DNA of 64,000 nucleotides from Streptomyces sp. R33 (GTDB lineage: Bacteria; Actinomycetota; Actinomycetes; Streptomycetales; Streptomycetaceae). Below are positions 1 through 8,829 of the stretch, one piece after another (the first letter of the stretch is position 1; every line of letters starts with the position of its first letter). The DNA lies in NCBI RefSeq assembly GCF_041200175.1, contig NZ_CP165727.1, positions 8,240,001 to 8,304,000 of the forward strand. Direction: 5' to 3'. The notes under the pieces were generated by a model that was not told the DNA's origin, searched no databases, and was given only the letters and a program-made list of their open reading frames with translations. Position numbers and translations under genes: made by a program.

Positions 1-1
1 C

Positions 2-1816
2 CTGGTGGCCGGCGAGGGCGAACAGCAGGCACTGGCCCGCATCCCGCAGGGGGTCCAGGACGTACTGCGGCGCAGGCTCGCCCTGCTCGCACCGACCGTC
101 ACGGCAGGACTGCGGCTCGCCGCCGTCGCCGGACGCGAGGCACCGGTCGCCCTCCTCGTGCACGCTGCGGACAGCGACCCCGACCAACTCCTCGACGCCC
201 TGGACACCGGAATCACCGCCGGACTGCTCACCGAACCGCGCCCGGGTACGGTGCGCTTCAGCCACGCCCTCGTACGCGACGCCCTGGAGGCAGACCTCAC
301 GCGTCTGCGGCTGGCCCGGATGCACTCCCGACTCGGCAGGAGCCTGATCGCCCTCGGCTCGGACGACGTCGCAGCCACCGCCCACCACCTCCTGCGGGCA
401 GCCGCTGTCGTCACCGCCGACGCCGGCCCCGCCGTCCACCATGCCCGGCTCGCATGCGAGCAAGCCGTGCGCCGCTACGCCCCGCAGAACGCCGAAGCCC
501 TCCTGAACACGGCCCTCGGCCTCCTGACCGACCAACCGGCAGCCTTCGCCGACCAGGACCCGGCCCTGCTGCGGGTCATGCTGCTGGGCCAGCTCGTCGA
601 CTGCCGGATCCGTATGGGAGCCGTCGTACCGGCCCGCGACGCACAGCAGCAGGCCGTCCGGGTGGCCCGTGCCGAAGGCCGGGCAGACCTGCTGACCGCC
701 GCCTACACGACATGGACCGAACCGACTCCCTGGCGCGTCCGCCCGTACGCGGCCTGCGACCCCGAAGCCGTAGAGGAGCTCACGAACCTGCTGGAGAACC
801 ACCACCCGGACGACCGGCAGCGGTGCCTCCTCCTCGACCAGCTCGCCGACGCACTCGACGACACCGACCCCCGCGCCGTAACCGTGGCACGCCAGGCCGT
901 GGAGCTCTCCAAAACCGTGGGCGACCCCCGCCTGCGGGGCCTTACGCTCACCTCCCTGCTGCGCCGCATCGACTGCGAACTCGAACCAGCCGCCTATCTC
1001 GAACTCCACGAAGAACTCGCCGAGGTCGCCGCCTCCCAGGACAGCCCCGAATACTCCTGGATGAGCGCCTACACCGCCGCCCGGATCGCCGCCGCCCGCA
1101 ACGACCCGGCGCAGATGGAGCGGTGCCTCCTCCGCGCCGACGAAATCGCCCGCACCTACGAGCTGGGCGGTGCCTTCGCCATCGCCCAGCTGCGCCGCCC
1201 CATGGTCGCCATGGCCCAGGGCCGGTTCGGCGAGGCGGAGCAGGACCTGGCGTCCGCGGTGGCGGAACTGCGAGCGCGTGGGGCGGTGGACCTCAGCGGC
1301 CTGGCGGGCCTGGCCGCCGGATGCATCCGCCTGCAGCAGGACCGGCTCGCCGAGGTCCTGCCGGTGGTGCTCGCGGTGTGGGAGCAGTACCAGCCGCTCA
1401 ATGAAGCCCTCACCGCCCTCGCCCTGCTGGCCGCGGACCGCACCGAAGAGGCTCGCGAGGTCTTCGCCCGCAGGGTGCCGATCCGCCGCGACTTCGTCTA
1501 CTCCATCCTGACCGCCCTGCGCGGCATCGCCGCCATCGCCTTCGGCGACAGGCAAGCGGCCGCCGAGGTCTACCGCGATCTCCTTCCCTTTCAGGGGCTG
1601 GCAGGCGGAGCGAGCAGCCTCAGCCTCGTCTTCCGGCCCGTCGCGCAGACCCTGGGCGAACTCGCCCAATTCCTGGGCCATGCGCAGGATGCGCAGCGCC
1701 ACTACCGGGAAGCCGCGCGGGTGGCAGCCGCATGGGACTCCCCGCACTGGTCGGATGCCGCCCAGGCGGCCCTGGCCCGGCTCCCGCAAGCGGCACGACA
1801 GCGGCCGCACGGGTAG
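2..1816 (+). CDS. AAA-ATPase/TPR transcriptional regulator, 5' end outside window
   Basis: The reading frame is open from the first complete codon, so the gene starts before the window and only its last 604 residues are visible. The visible part begins in the lid region of a STAND-type ATPase (an LARIPQGVQDVLRRRLALL-like segment followed by VRFSHALVRDALE), a pattern typical of the LuxR large regulators and AfsR/SARP BTAD regulators of actinomycetes. The remaining roughly 450 residues are helical, Ala/Leu/Arg-rich repeats consistent with TPR units. There is no LuxR-type helix-turn-helix at the C terminus, so the DNA-binding domain, if any, should be N-terminal and outside the window. This makes an AfsR-like architecture more likely than a LuxR-type one. 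The GTG at position 5 is probably an internal codon. Targets cannot be inferred. Confidence 0.75.
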   Translation: MVAGEGEQQALARIPQGVQDVLRRRLALLAPTVTAGLRLAAVAGREAPVALLVHAADSDPDQLLDALDTGITAGLLTEPRPGTVRFSHALVRDALEADLTRLRLARMHSRLGRSLIALGSDDVAATAHHLLRAAAVVTADAGPAVHHARLACEQAVRRYAPQNAEALLNTALGLLTDQPAAFADQDPALLRVMLLGQLVDCRIRMGAVVPARDAQQQAVRVARAEGRADLLTAAYTTWTEPTPWRVRPYAACDPEAVEELTNLLENHHPDDRQRCLLLDQLADALDDTDPRAVTVARQAVELSKTVGDPRLRGLTLTSLLRRIDCELEPAAYLELHEELAEVAASQDSPEYSWMSAYTAARIAAARNDPAQMERCLLRADEIARTYELGGAFAIAQLRRPMVAMAQGRFGEAEQDLASAVAELRARGAVDLSGLAGLAAGCIRLQQDRLAEVLPVVLAVWEQYQPLNEALTALALLAADRTEEAREVFARRVPIRRDFVYSILTALRGIAAIAFGDRQAAAEVYRDLLPFQGLAGGASSLSLVFRPVAQTLGELAQFLGHAQDAQRHYREAARVAAAWDSPHWSDAAQAALARLPQAARQRPHG

Positions 1817-1834
1817 CGCCCGGACCGCGCAACG

Positions 1835-2740
1835 TCAGGTCAGCTCGGCCATGAACTCCGCCGCCAGCTCGAGGAACCGTTCGGGCGAGTCCGTCGTCAA
1901 CTGGAGATCCACCAGCACCTCGTCGGTCTCCGCCGCGCACATCGTCCGCAGGTGGTCGCAGATCTGGCCCACGGTGCCACGGCGGTGACCCTCCGCCAGA
2001 TCGGCAGCGAACTTGGTGACGTCGGGGTTCACACGCAGCACCCGCCGCAGTCCTGCCGGGTCCCGCCCCGCCCGTTCGGCCGCCGCAGAAGCCACGTCCC
2101 ACAGACCGCGGAAGTACTCCAACGGCATCGAGGCCGCGAGCCAGCCGTCGGCACGCCGGCCCACCCGCTCCAGGGCAGGGGGAGTGAATCCCCCCAGTAG
2201 CACCGGTGGCCTCGGGCTCTGGAGGGGCTTGGGCAGAACGGTCGACTCGCGGATCGTCCACAGCGGGCCGGTGTGGACGACCGAGCCCGGCCGCCACACG
2301 GCTTCGAGAACGTCAAGCGTCTCCTCCAGCCGGGCGCCCCGGCCTTCCCAGGGCACCCCGGCAGCCTCGTACTCCTCTCGCATCCAGCCCAGCCCGATGC
2401 CCACGTCCAGGCGCCCGCAGCTGAGCAGGTCGAGTGTCGTCAGCGCCCGGGCGAGCACGAGGGGCGGCTGCCACAGAGCATTGAGCGTGCTGCTGCCCAG
2501 ACGTACCCGTTCGGTCGCCATGGCCGCCACGCCCAGCGCGAGCAGCGGGTCGAGGTGAGTGCCGTACCGGACGGGCATCTGCCCGCCCGGGTACCCGTCA
2601 GGCGGGGTGAGCGGGGCCAAGAGACGGTCGGCCACCCAGAGACTGTGGCAGCCCAACGCTTCCAGCGCCGTGCACATGCCGGCGGAGAGGCGGGGGTCGG
2701 CGAACGGACCGAACTGGGGGACGGAGAATCCGACGCGCAT
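1835..2740 (-). CDS. LLM-class (luciferase-like) F420-dependent oxidoreductase
   Basis: A 301-residue protein of the bacterial luciferase-like TIM-barrel superfamily. It has the typical N terminus MRVGFSVPQFGPFADP, a SLWVADRLLAP segment, the central block ERVRLGSSTLNALWQPPLVLAR and the cofactor-side motif RLDVGIGLGWMREEYEAAGV. These blocks match the TIGR03619-type F420-dependent subgroup of actinobacteria, so the likely reaction is a hydride transfer using F420 (or FMN) on an unknown substrate in the cytoplasm. A GAGGAA ribosome binding site lies about 10 bases before the ATG. The gene converges on the regulator gene ending at 1816. Substrate and cofactor are inferred from family resemblance only. 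Confidence 0.88.
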   Translation of the reverse strand: MRVGFSVPQFGPFADPRLSAGMCTALEALGCHSLWVADRLLAPLTPPDGYPGGQMPVRYGTHLDPLLALGVAAMATERVRLGSSTLNALWQPPLVLARALTTLDLLSCGRLDVGIGLGWMREEYEAAGVPWEGRGARLEETLDVLEAVWRPGSVVHTGPLWTIRESTVLPKPLQSPRPPVLLGGFTPPALERVGRRADGWLAASMPLEYFRGLWDVASAAAERAGRDPAGLRRVLRVNPDVTKFAADLAEGHRRGTVGQICDHLRTMCAAETDEVLVDLQLTTDSPERFLELAAEFMAELT

Positions 2741-2821
2741 CGGTGAGGGTTCCTCGATCGGTGAGTGGCGGGCAAGAGGGCCGGGCGTCCTGGAACGCGT
2801 CCGGCCGCGGGACGGAGGGGC

Positions 2822-3505
2822 TCACACGCGCGTACGCCGCCCCCGGACCCGGTCGGTCTCGCGGCGGTACTGCCGCTGCCCCAGCAGCTTCCACAGCACC
2901 CGGGCCGGCACGGGCAGCCGGGCGAGGAACTCCCTGCGCTCCTCGGGAGAGGTGTCCTCCAGGATGGCGCCCAGCGCGATCATCAGCCGGTTCCGGGGCG
3001 TCTCGGCGAGACCCCGCTCCCCGACCGCGTGCCAGTCCTTCTCGTTCACGTGGAGGGCGACAAGAGGCATGACCGTGCGCTCCTCTTCGTCAAGATGGGC
3101 GCACAGCTGGCGGTGATGCCGGCGCAGCGCCTCGGCCAGCTCGTCACGGTCCTCGGACAGAGCCTTCGCCTGCCACCGGTCCATGAGCACCTGGACCTCG
3201 CCGATCCCGTCGGAGAGCTCCCGGTGCTGCGCCTCCATCGCCAGGACCTGCTCGGCATCCAGGTCCAGGTGGGGCATCAGTACCGGCCAGAGCATCTCGT
3301 CCTCCCCGGTGTGGTGGGCGTGCAAGCCGATCGAGTAGAGCCGCCAGTGCTCGGCGAGGATCCGGGCCCGCGCGGTGTCGGCGGGCTGAACGTCCTGGAC
3401 GAGTTCGGCCAGCAGGCGCGACTCGCGGCGGAACACCTGGTGGATCATCGCCATCTCGCGGGTGTAGGGGTGAAGGGCGGAGTCTGAAGCGTTGCTCGTA
3501 GTCAT
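2822..3505 (-). CDS. Hemerythrin HHE-domain protein
   Basis: Start chosen at the ATG at 3505 because it is preceded by a run of five G about 5 bases upstream and begins the conserved part; the frame extends 50 codons further upstream but those residues look non-coding. The 227-residue product is an all-helical hemerythrin-like domain. Candidate di-iron ligands are His22 (MIHQVFRRE), the HAHHTGEDEMLWP block near residue 65 and HLDEEERTVMPL near residue 145, which give the H-HxxxE-H-HxxxE pattern of the family. Such proteins bind O2 or NO or sense oxygen and iron. The C-terminal third, ending in an Arg-rich tail, resembles the extension of actinobacterial HHE proteins. Physiological role unknown. 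Confidence 0.88.
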   Translation of the reverse strand: MTTSNASDSALHPYTREMAMIHQVFRRESRLLAELVQDVQPADTARARILAEHWRLYSIGLHAHHTGEDEMLWPVLMPHLDLDAEQVLAMEAQHRELSDGIGEVQVLMDRWQAKALSEDRDELAEALRRHHRQLCAHLDEEERTVMPLVALHVNEKDWHAVGERGLAETPRNRLMIALGAILEDTSPEERREFLARLPVPARVLWKLLGQRQYRRETDRVRGRRTRV

Positions 3506-3870
3506 GACCCCCAGTCTTCGCAGCCCGATTGCCAGGCACTTGCACCCGACTTGCCGTAGGCGGCTCACGCGAACGTGACACGACGCCTGGGCTGTACGCC
3601 CGAACCCGGCCACGGAGCTCAAGCCCGCGCCGACCACTGCGGTGAGGCCTGCCAAGCCCGCCGCCGACCCACGGTGCCCCGGCGGATCGCCCGCCCCACG
3701 AAGCAGACCGACTCGGTGAACCCCAGGATCCGCCGGGCCGGAGGCTCGGCGGCTTCGCGTCGGCTGCAGACGTTCGGTGGTTCCTTCCCGGTTTCGTAGC
3801 AGCCCCCGACAAGGCCAAACGCCACCGTGTCAGTACAACAAGGCCGTACTTGCACCCCACGGACGACGGT
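3506..3870. other. Gap between hemerythrin and glycine-rich genes; nothing recognised
   Basis: About 365 bases. Short open frames exist on both strands, but none has a convincing ribosome binding site, recognisable protein sequence or codon bias. It should contain the promoter of the hemerythrin gene and the 3' end region of the glycine-rich gene. Confidence 0.4.
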
Positions 3871-4737
3871 TCAGGAACCGTAGGTGATGGACACCTGCGC
3901 CGATCCGGTGGCGGCGCCGGAAGTGCCGCCCGCCGGGACGAGGTTCGACCCGCCACCGCCGCCGCCGGGCCCGTCGGCAGTGGCGGTGACCAGGAAGCAG
4001 CCTCCGCCTCCGCCGCCGCCGTGCCAGCCGCTGCCGCCACCGCCCCCGCCGAATCCGCCACCGCCCGTGCCGCCGGTACCGGGCGTGCCGTCGGTGCCGG
4101 CCTTGGAGCCCTCGGGGCAGGCGGCTCCGCCCTTGCCGCCGAGGGTCTGGGTTCCGCCGCCACCCCCGCCGCCGCTGTCCGGTCGCTCGCCGCCGGGCTT
4201 CCCGGTATCGCCCGCGTCTCCGCCGGTGGCCTCGCGGTCGGGACCGGTGAAGCTGGAGCCGCGTCCGCCACCCCCGCCGCCGGCGGCGACGATGAGGCGG
4301 GGGTCGGTGCCGGGAACGCCGGTCAGGGCACACTTCGCGCGCGCCGAGCTGCAGGTGCGGACGTCACTGGCACCGCCGCCGCTGCCGCCGGGGCGCTGAC
4401 CGGTGACGGCTCCGCCGCCCGTGTCGACGTTGACGTAGTAGGTGGTGCCGGGCACCACGGTGAGGGTGCCGGTGACGGTGGCGCCGGTCCCGCCCGCTCC
4501 GCCCTCGATGGCGGACCGTCCCGGCTCGCCTGTGGCGGTGACGGTCAGTCGGGTGACGCCGGCCGGGACGACGAACCGCTGGTTGGCGCCGGCGGTGAAG
4601 GTCTTGGTCACGGGCGCCGCTGCGGCGGGCGCCGCGGGCACTACCAGGACCGCCGGCATCGCCGCGGCGGCGAGCAGGAGCGCGGCCCGTCGGGCCGTGC
4701 GCCGAGGGCGTTCGGATCGCTGTGGGGTCAAAGTCAC
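3871..4737 (-). CDS. Glycine-rich secreted protein
   Basis: A 288-residue protein. The GTG at 4737 is preferred because AGGAG lies about 9 bases upstream; a longer frame adds ten residues. The N terminus (RRTARRAALLLAAAAM, then AVLVVPAAPAAAAP) is a clear Sec signal peptide ending in an Ala-rich cleavage region. The mature part starts with a beta-rich segment (VTKTFTAGANQRFVVPAGVT, VVPGTTYYVNVDTGGG) and continues as long Gly/Ser stretches interrupted by short polar blocks and a few cysteines. This is the architecture of actinobacterial glycine-rich extracellular proteins, possibly wall or matrix associated. The opposite strand carries a longer open frame that is only a shadow of the GGC/GGN repeats. 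Function unknown. Confidence 0.75.
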   Translation of the reverse strand: MTLTPQRSERPRRTARRAALLLAAAAMPAVLVVPAAPAAAAPVTKTFTAGANQRFVVPAGVTRLTVTATGEPGRSAIEGGAGGTGATVTGTLTVVPGTTYYVNVDTGGGAVTGQRPGGSGGGASDVRTCSSARAKCALTGVPGTDPRLIVAAGGGGGGRGSSFTGPDREATGGDAGDTGKPGGERPDSGGGGGGGTQTLGGKGGAACPEGSKAGTDGTPGTGGTGGGGFGGGGGGSGWHGGGGGGGCFLVTATADGPGGGGGGSNLVPAGGTSGAATGSAQVSITYGS

Positions 4738-5251
4738 GATGGGGACTCCTGGACAGGGCCGTGGCACCCACCCCCCGGGGGCGCGCGCGGGCGTAGGCCG
4801 ATGGTCCGGCCCCTGCGCGGGACCGTCCGCCGCGGACCGTCCGGGCCGCAGCGGTCAGGCGTCACGCTCTCCCTCAGTCTCCCCGTTTCCCGGTCCGCCC
4901 GCCTCCCGGCGTCGAGGTCCGTCCCGGCGTCCCGGATCCCGCAAGGACGGAGCGGGGACGCTCCAAGGACGCCTCTCCCTACGTTGATCAAGTCCTCGGC
5001 TTGGCGCCCATGGGTACTCCGCCCGGCAGAGGTCGGCAGATCTCGGCCTGACAGAGAGGGCCGTCTGGAGCCTGTGGTACGGCCGACGTTTACAGCGCCA
5101 GTGGCCCCGTCGAGCAGGGACGTGAGCTGGAGGGCGAGGTCCTCGGGGTCGGGCGGGCCGGCCTCCTGCCGTTGACTATTCCCGCGGACCAAACCCACGC
5201 CCTAGACTGCGACCGCTCCAGGACTTGGCGATCATCGGGAGGGCGTGCGAG
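4738..5251. other. Divergent intergenic region; no gene recognised
   Basis: About 510 bases between two divergently transcribed secreted-protein genes, so it should hold both promoters. A minus-strand frame here has no ribosome binding site or familiar sequence. No operator or riboswitch could be identified by eye. Confidence 0.4.
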
Positions 5252-5977
5252 ATGAAACGAGCACTGATCAGCGCATTTGCGGCCGTGGCGTTAGTCGTGT
5301 CCGGGGGGAGCGTCGCCACCGCTTCCGACGGTGCTCCGCCGCGCACGACGCACGGCCCTTGCCAGTACACACAGACCCCGGACGAGCCGCCGGCGCGCTC
5401 TGTTCCACTGCCGCCTGACCCGCGGCGCACCCCCGGTCGTGGCACGGTTGATATGGCTGTTCCGACCAGCCAGGGCCCGCTCCCGCTGCACTTGGACCGG
5501 GCCAAGGCGCCGTGCACGGTGCAGAGTTTCCTGCACCTGGCACGGCATGGGTTCTACGACCGTACGGTGTGCCACCGTCTGACGGCGTACCCGACGCTGA
5601 AGGTGCTGCAGTGCGGCGACCCGACCGGTACCGGTGAGGGCGGGCCCGGGTACAAGTACAAGGACGAGCTGCCGGTGGACCTGCCGCCGGCACCGACCGA
5701 TCCGACCGGCGCGCGCCGCCTCTATGGGCGCGGCCTGCTGGCGATGGCCAACGCCGGTCCGGACACGAACGGTTCACAGTTCTTCGTCGTTTACGGCGAC
5801 TCCGCGCTGCGACCGAACTACACGGTGTTCGGCACGGTCGGCGCCGACGGCCTGACGACACTCGACAAAGTCGCCGCCGGAGGCATCGAACCGACCGCGC
5901 AGGACCCGGCACCGGTCGACGGCACACCCGTGCTGCGGACCGAGCTGCTCCGCGTCAGGCCGTCCTGCCAGCATTGA
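5252..5977 (+). CDS. Secreted cyclophilin-type peptidyl-prolyl isomerase
   Basis: A 241-residue protein; the ATG at 5252 follows GGGAGGG by 8 bases and starts a signal peptide (MKRALISAFAAVALVVSGGS, cleavage near VATASDG). The mature domain is a cyclophilin: VDMAVPTSQGPLPLHLD, FLHLARHGFYDRTVCHRLT, LLAMANAGPDTNGSQFFVVY and NYTVFGTV match the family core, including the xxNGSQFFxx active-site strand. The usual catalytic Arg of the FHR motif is represented by CHRLT. It would catalyse cis-trans isomerisation of X-Pro bonds in extracellular protein folding. Several cysteines (CQYTQ, CHRL, CGDP, PSCQH) could form disulfides. There is no lipobox. Confidence 0.9.
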   Translation: MKRALISAFAAVALVVSGGSVATASDGAPPRTTHGPCQYTQTPDEPPARSVPLPPDPRRTPGRGTVDMAVPTSQGPLPLHLDRAKAPCTVQSFLHLARHGFYDRTVCHRLTAYPTLKVLQCGDPTGTGEGGPGYKYKDELPVDLPPAPTDPTGARRLYGRGLLAMANAGPDTNGSQFFVVYGDSALRPNYTVFGTVGADGLTTLDKVAAGGIEPTAQDPAPVDGTPVLRTELLRVRPSCQH

Positions 5978-6683
5978 CGCACCGCGGCGTCGGCACGTCT
6001 TCGATGAGCGTGCCTGGCGCCTGTGGCCGCCCCAGGCGGACTACGCCGGCAGGGTGAAGCGTCTGGGTGCGGCGTCACCGGGATGAGATGAGCTGGACAG
6101 GGAGACGCGGTGTCACAGCAGTTTCACTGATCGCCGATGTCGGGGGTCAGTGAAACTGCACCAACGGTCATGCTTCTGAACTGGGGTTGTGCAGTTTGGG
6201 TGAGCGGGTTTCGCGATGGGGTGGCTCACTGAATCTGCGCAGCGTCTGGGACCGTTGGTCGTCTGACCTGCGGTGTTCCTCGGGACCGGGTGTGGTTGCG
6301 CAGGTTGGTTGGGTACTGCGCGGTTTCGCTGGCCCTCGGTATGTGGCGTGGCCATGGGGTGGGGTTGGTTTCGAGCCACGTGGTGGGTGCGATCTCTCGG
6401 TTTCGTGTGAATGGGTGCGGCGGTGGCACTGGATGGGCGTCAGCCGGGACGGGATGGCTGTTCCCTTTTTTCGGCGTGCTGGTGCCGGCCTACGCGACCG
6501 CGGCGCGCCTTGGATGGGCTGGACAAGCTGTTGGTCCTCCTCTTGGACACCGTCCACGAGCTGTGTTGAACGTGTTCAGAAGCTCTGACAGCATGGCGTG
6601 CGGAAAGGCCTGCCAGGCCAGGGGGACGTGGATCCGTCTGCCTTCGGCACGAGTTGGGCGCGAGATCCAGAGGTCGGTACGAC
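5978..6683. other. Long intergenic region containing a 13-bp inverted repeat
   Basis: About 700 bases. The stretch has TG-rich composition with several overlapping frames of low credibility on both strands. Apart from the inverted repeat at 6118-6159, related short words recur nearby (GTGCAGTTTGGGTGAG near 6187, CTCACTGAATCTGC near 6225), suggesting a repeat-derived or insertion-sequence-derived stretch. No protein fragment was recognised. Confidence 0.4.
6118..6159. repeat. Perfect 13-bp inverted repeat with 16-base spacer
   Basis: GCAGTTTCACTGA at 6118-6130 is mirrored exactly by TCAGTGAAACTGC at 6147-6159. The arms are AT-richer than the surroundings. It could be an operator, a transcription terminator without U-tract, or an insertion-sequence end. 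Its distance from flanking genes (140 bases after the cyclophilin stop) fits a terminator but does not prove it. Confidence 0.6.
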
Positions 6684-7031
6684 ATGCTCATCGTCTCGCT
6701 CATCGCCTTGCTCATCGCCTTGCTCGTCTTCTTGTTCCTGTTGTTCCTGGGCCTGATGGTGGCTGTCGTGGCGGGCCTGCTCGTCGGGTATGCCTTCGTC
6801 GCGGTGAGCGGCAAGCTGTCGCTCACGGCGAGGGTTTCGTTGCTGGTGGCCGTGGCGACGGGTACGGCGGCGCTGTGGCTGGGGCTGGGGGAACCCTCCG
6901 GCGTCCTGCTGCCGCTGGCCATGCTGGTGTCGTTCCTCGCGACCCTCGCCTCGGGAGCCACGTTCCTCGGACTCGAAGCCCGCAAGCGGCGTGCATCCCG
7001 CTACCGCGCCCCGGCGTGGCAGAGCTGGTAG
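6684..7031 (+). CDS. Small multi-pass membrane protein, unknown function
   Basis: A 115-residue protein starting at the ATG at 6684, with AGAGG about 11 bases upstream; the frame also has an in-frame start ten codons earlier. The sequence begins with a long hydrophobic stretch (MLIVSLIALLIALLVFLFLL), followed by a second and third membrane segment (AVVAGLLVGYAFVAV, VSLLVAVATGTAALWLGL) and a fourth (LPLAMLVSFLATLASGATFL), then a short basic tail (EARKRRASRYR). The positive-inside rule suggests a cytoplasmic C terminus. No family recognised; it stands alone between intergenic regions. Confidence 0.55.
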   Translation: MLIVSLIALLIALLVFLFLLFLGLMVAVVAGLLVGYAFVAVSGKLSLTARVSLLVAVATGTAALWLGLGEPSGVLLPLAMLVSFLATLASGATFLGLEARKRRASRYRAPAWQSW

Positions 7032-7347
7032 CCGCCCGCCCCTGTCGCTGGCCATGGGTGCTTTGAGCTGAGAGCCCGGCGCTGCTGAGGTGGCTGCCGA
7101 GTCCGGACTCGCAGTCCTTCTGACGTAGTCGTCACGCAAGAGCGGCCAGAACCAGATTTCTCGAGCCCAGAGGCAAGCCTCGGCGAGAGAGCTGCCGGCC
7201 GGAGCGTCCTCCCCGCGAAGAGTTGATACGCCCGTACTCGTTCAGTCACTGCGGGGGAGGGCGCCTGCGGGTGACCTTGTGGCGGCTGGCGGTGCCGGGA
7301 TTCGCGCAATTGACGCGGGGGTACACGCGACGGCACGGTAGTCGCTG
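7032..7347. other. Intergenic region, nothing recognised
   Basis: About 315 bases before the hydroxylase gene. No coding sequence or clear regulatory element was recognised; it presumably holds the hydroxylase promoter. Confidence 0.35.
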
Positions 7348-8319
7348 GTGCGGGTGATCCAGGCCGACAGAGCGGATGCCCGGCACATCAGCGGTCATGA
7401 TCCTTTCGTGATCGACTGGATGAGTCTGACCCCCTTGGATCGGGCTGGCTCGGAACTGGGTGACGCTGGCCGGCATCCTGGCTTCGCCGATCCCGTCTAC
7501 CTGCGCCGCCGCAACCAAATCACCAGGCTCGCGGCCGGGCACGTGGTCGGGGAGCCGTATGAGCCGGTTGCCTACACGCCTGCCGAGCACGCGACCTGGC
7601 GCATCGCCCACGCCGCGGTGCGCACGGCGCAGGACGTGTGGGCCTGCCCGGAGGTCCTGGCGGCGCGGGAGGCTGCCCTGATCCCGGCCGACGGCGTCCC
7701 GCAGCACTTTGAGGTCTCCGACGTCCTTCAGGCCCTCACGGGGTTCCGGTTCACCCTCGCGGGCGGGATCGTTCCCAACAAACGGTTCCTTGGCGCAATG
7801 GCAGACGGCTTCTTCCACGCCGTTCAATACGTCCGTCACTCCGCCCTCCCTCTCTACACCCCGGAGCCGGACGTTTTGCACGACGTGTTCGGGCACGGCG
7901 TTCACCTTGCGGATCCGGGCTTCGCTGACCTGTACCGCACCGTCGGCCGTGCGGCAGCCCGCGTCGAAAGCGCCGATGCCCTGGACTTGATCAGCCGCGT
8001 GTACTGGTTCACCCTCGAGTACGGTGTTGTCCTGACAACGGGCTGTCCGAGGGCCTATGGGGCGGCCCTGCTGTCATCCTCCGGGGAGCTCGCCCGCTTC
8101 ACCCGTGCCGACCTGCGTCCGTGGAACCTTGCGGACCTGGTCCGCCTGCCCTACCAGGTGGCCGGTTACCAGCCCGTCTTGTTCACCGTCGCCTCGCTGG
8201 ACCACCTTGCGGACGTCCTGCACGGCTTTCTCGACGACTTCGACGAGGAGACTGGCGCCCGCCACAACCTGCCGGTGCAGGCCGACCGCGGCTACTTGGC
8301 CCGGCCACGGGCACACTGA
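7348..8319 (+). CDS. phhA: Pterin-dependent aromatic amino acid hydroxylase (phenylalanine 4-monooxygenase type)
   Basis: A 323-residue protein if started at the GTG at 7348; no strong ribosome binding site marks the start, and ATG 7420 is an alternative. The catalytic core is unmistakable: HPGFADPVYLRRRNQI near residue 43, then TPEPDVLHDVFGHGV at residues 171-185, which supplies the two iron-ligand histidines (178 and 183), and YWFTLEYGVV, in which Glu224 is the third ligand. Family members use tetrahydrobiopterin or a related pterin, Fe(II) and O2 to hydroxylate phenylalanine (or tryptophan). The length fits the monomeric bacterial enzymes without regulatory ACT domain. No partner gene such as a pterin dehydratase is adjacent, so substrate choice is inferred. 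Confidence 0.9.
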   Translation: MRVIQADRADARHISGHDPFVIDWMSLTPLDRAGSELGDAGRHPGFADPVYLRRRNQITRLAAGHVVGEPYEPVAYTPAEHATWRIAHAAVRTAQDVWACPEVLAAREAALIPADGVPQHFEVSDVLQALTGFRFTLAGGIVPNKRFLGAMADGFFHAVQYVRHSALPLYTPEPDVLHDVFGHGVHLADPGFADLYRTVGRAAARVESADALDLISRVYWFTLEYGVVLTTGCPRAYGAALLSSSGELARFTRADLRPWNLADLVRLPYQVAGYQPVLFTVASLDHLADVLHGFLDDFDEETGARHNLPVQADRGYLARPRAH

Positions 8320-8340
8320 CCACTCGCCGGCCCCAGCCGA

Positions 8341-8801
8341 CGAGGCCTCCGCCGCGCGGAGCGCATCGTGGCGGACCGGCCCGGCGGGGCCGTGCTGGTG
8401 CAGACCCGGCGCGGGGCACTGGTCCAGGACCGGTGGCCGGACCTGCTGGCGGCCGCCGAGCAGCAGTTGCCGCACGGCCTGGTCCTCGATGTCGTCTGGG
8501 ACGCGGAAGCGGGTCGGTTGTCGTTCGAGGCGTTGCAGCGCCGGGCGGTCGCCCGCGCCCGCGGTGCCGCCGGCACGGCCGCTCGGCGGCCGCCTCCTTC
8601 GTCGCGTTCGATGTCCTTCAGGTCGACGGCGAGGAGTTGCTCCACGCGCCTTACAGGCACTGCAGGACTCACCTGGAGAAGTTGTTCACCGATCACAACC
8701 TGACCGCTCCGTGGACGCTCCGTCCGATGAAGACGGACCTGGCGAAGGCGCGCCACGCCCCCGCCAGCTGGGGCCAGTTCGTGGACCGCGAAGAGGCGTG
8801 A
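8341..8801 (+). pseudogene. Remnant of ATP-dependent DNA ligase
   Basis: Two adjoining frames together spell part of a LigD-type ATP-dependent ligase. First comes GGAVLVQTRRGALVQDRWPD, then VVWDAEAGRLSFEALQRRAV, then after a frame change near 8580 SFVAFDVLQVDGEELLHAPY and LTAPWTLRPMKTDLAKAR. The expected DGELVVWD block is shortened to LDVVWD, losing the conserved Glu. The N-terminal part with the KxDG nucleotidyl-transfer lysine and the C-terminal oligonucleotide-binding domain are missing. The gene is therefore inactive: truncated at both ends, frameshifted and missing a key residue. It lies directly after the hydroxylase stop codon, a typical accessory-region scar. Confidence 0.72.
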
Positions 8802-8829
8802 GGCGTACGCCAACGATCAGGGCAGTTGT

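Noticed and set aside
3871..4390. Possible tandem DNA repeat
   Set aside because: The GGC/GCC-rich pattern is explained by poly-glycine coding and has no fixed period.
3850..5175. 441-residue plus-strand open frame across the glycine-rich gene
   Set aside because: Its Ala/Gly/Pro repeats are the complement of GGC-rich codons; the minus-strand gene has a signal peptide and RBS.
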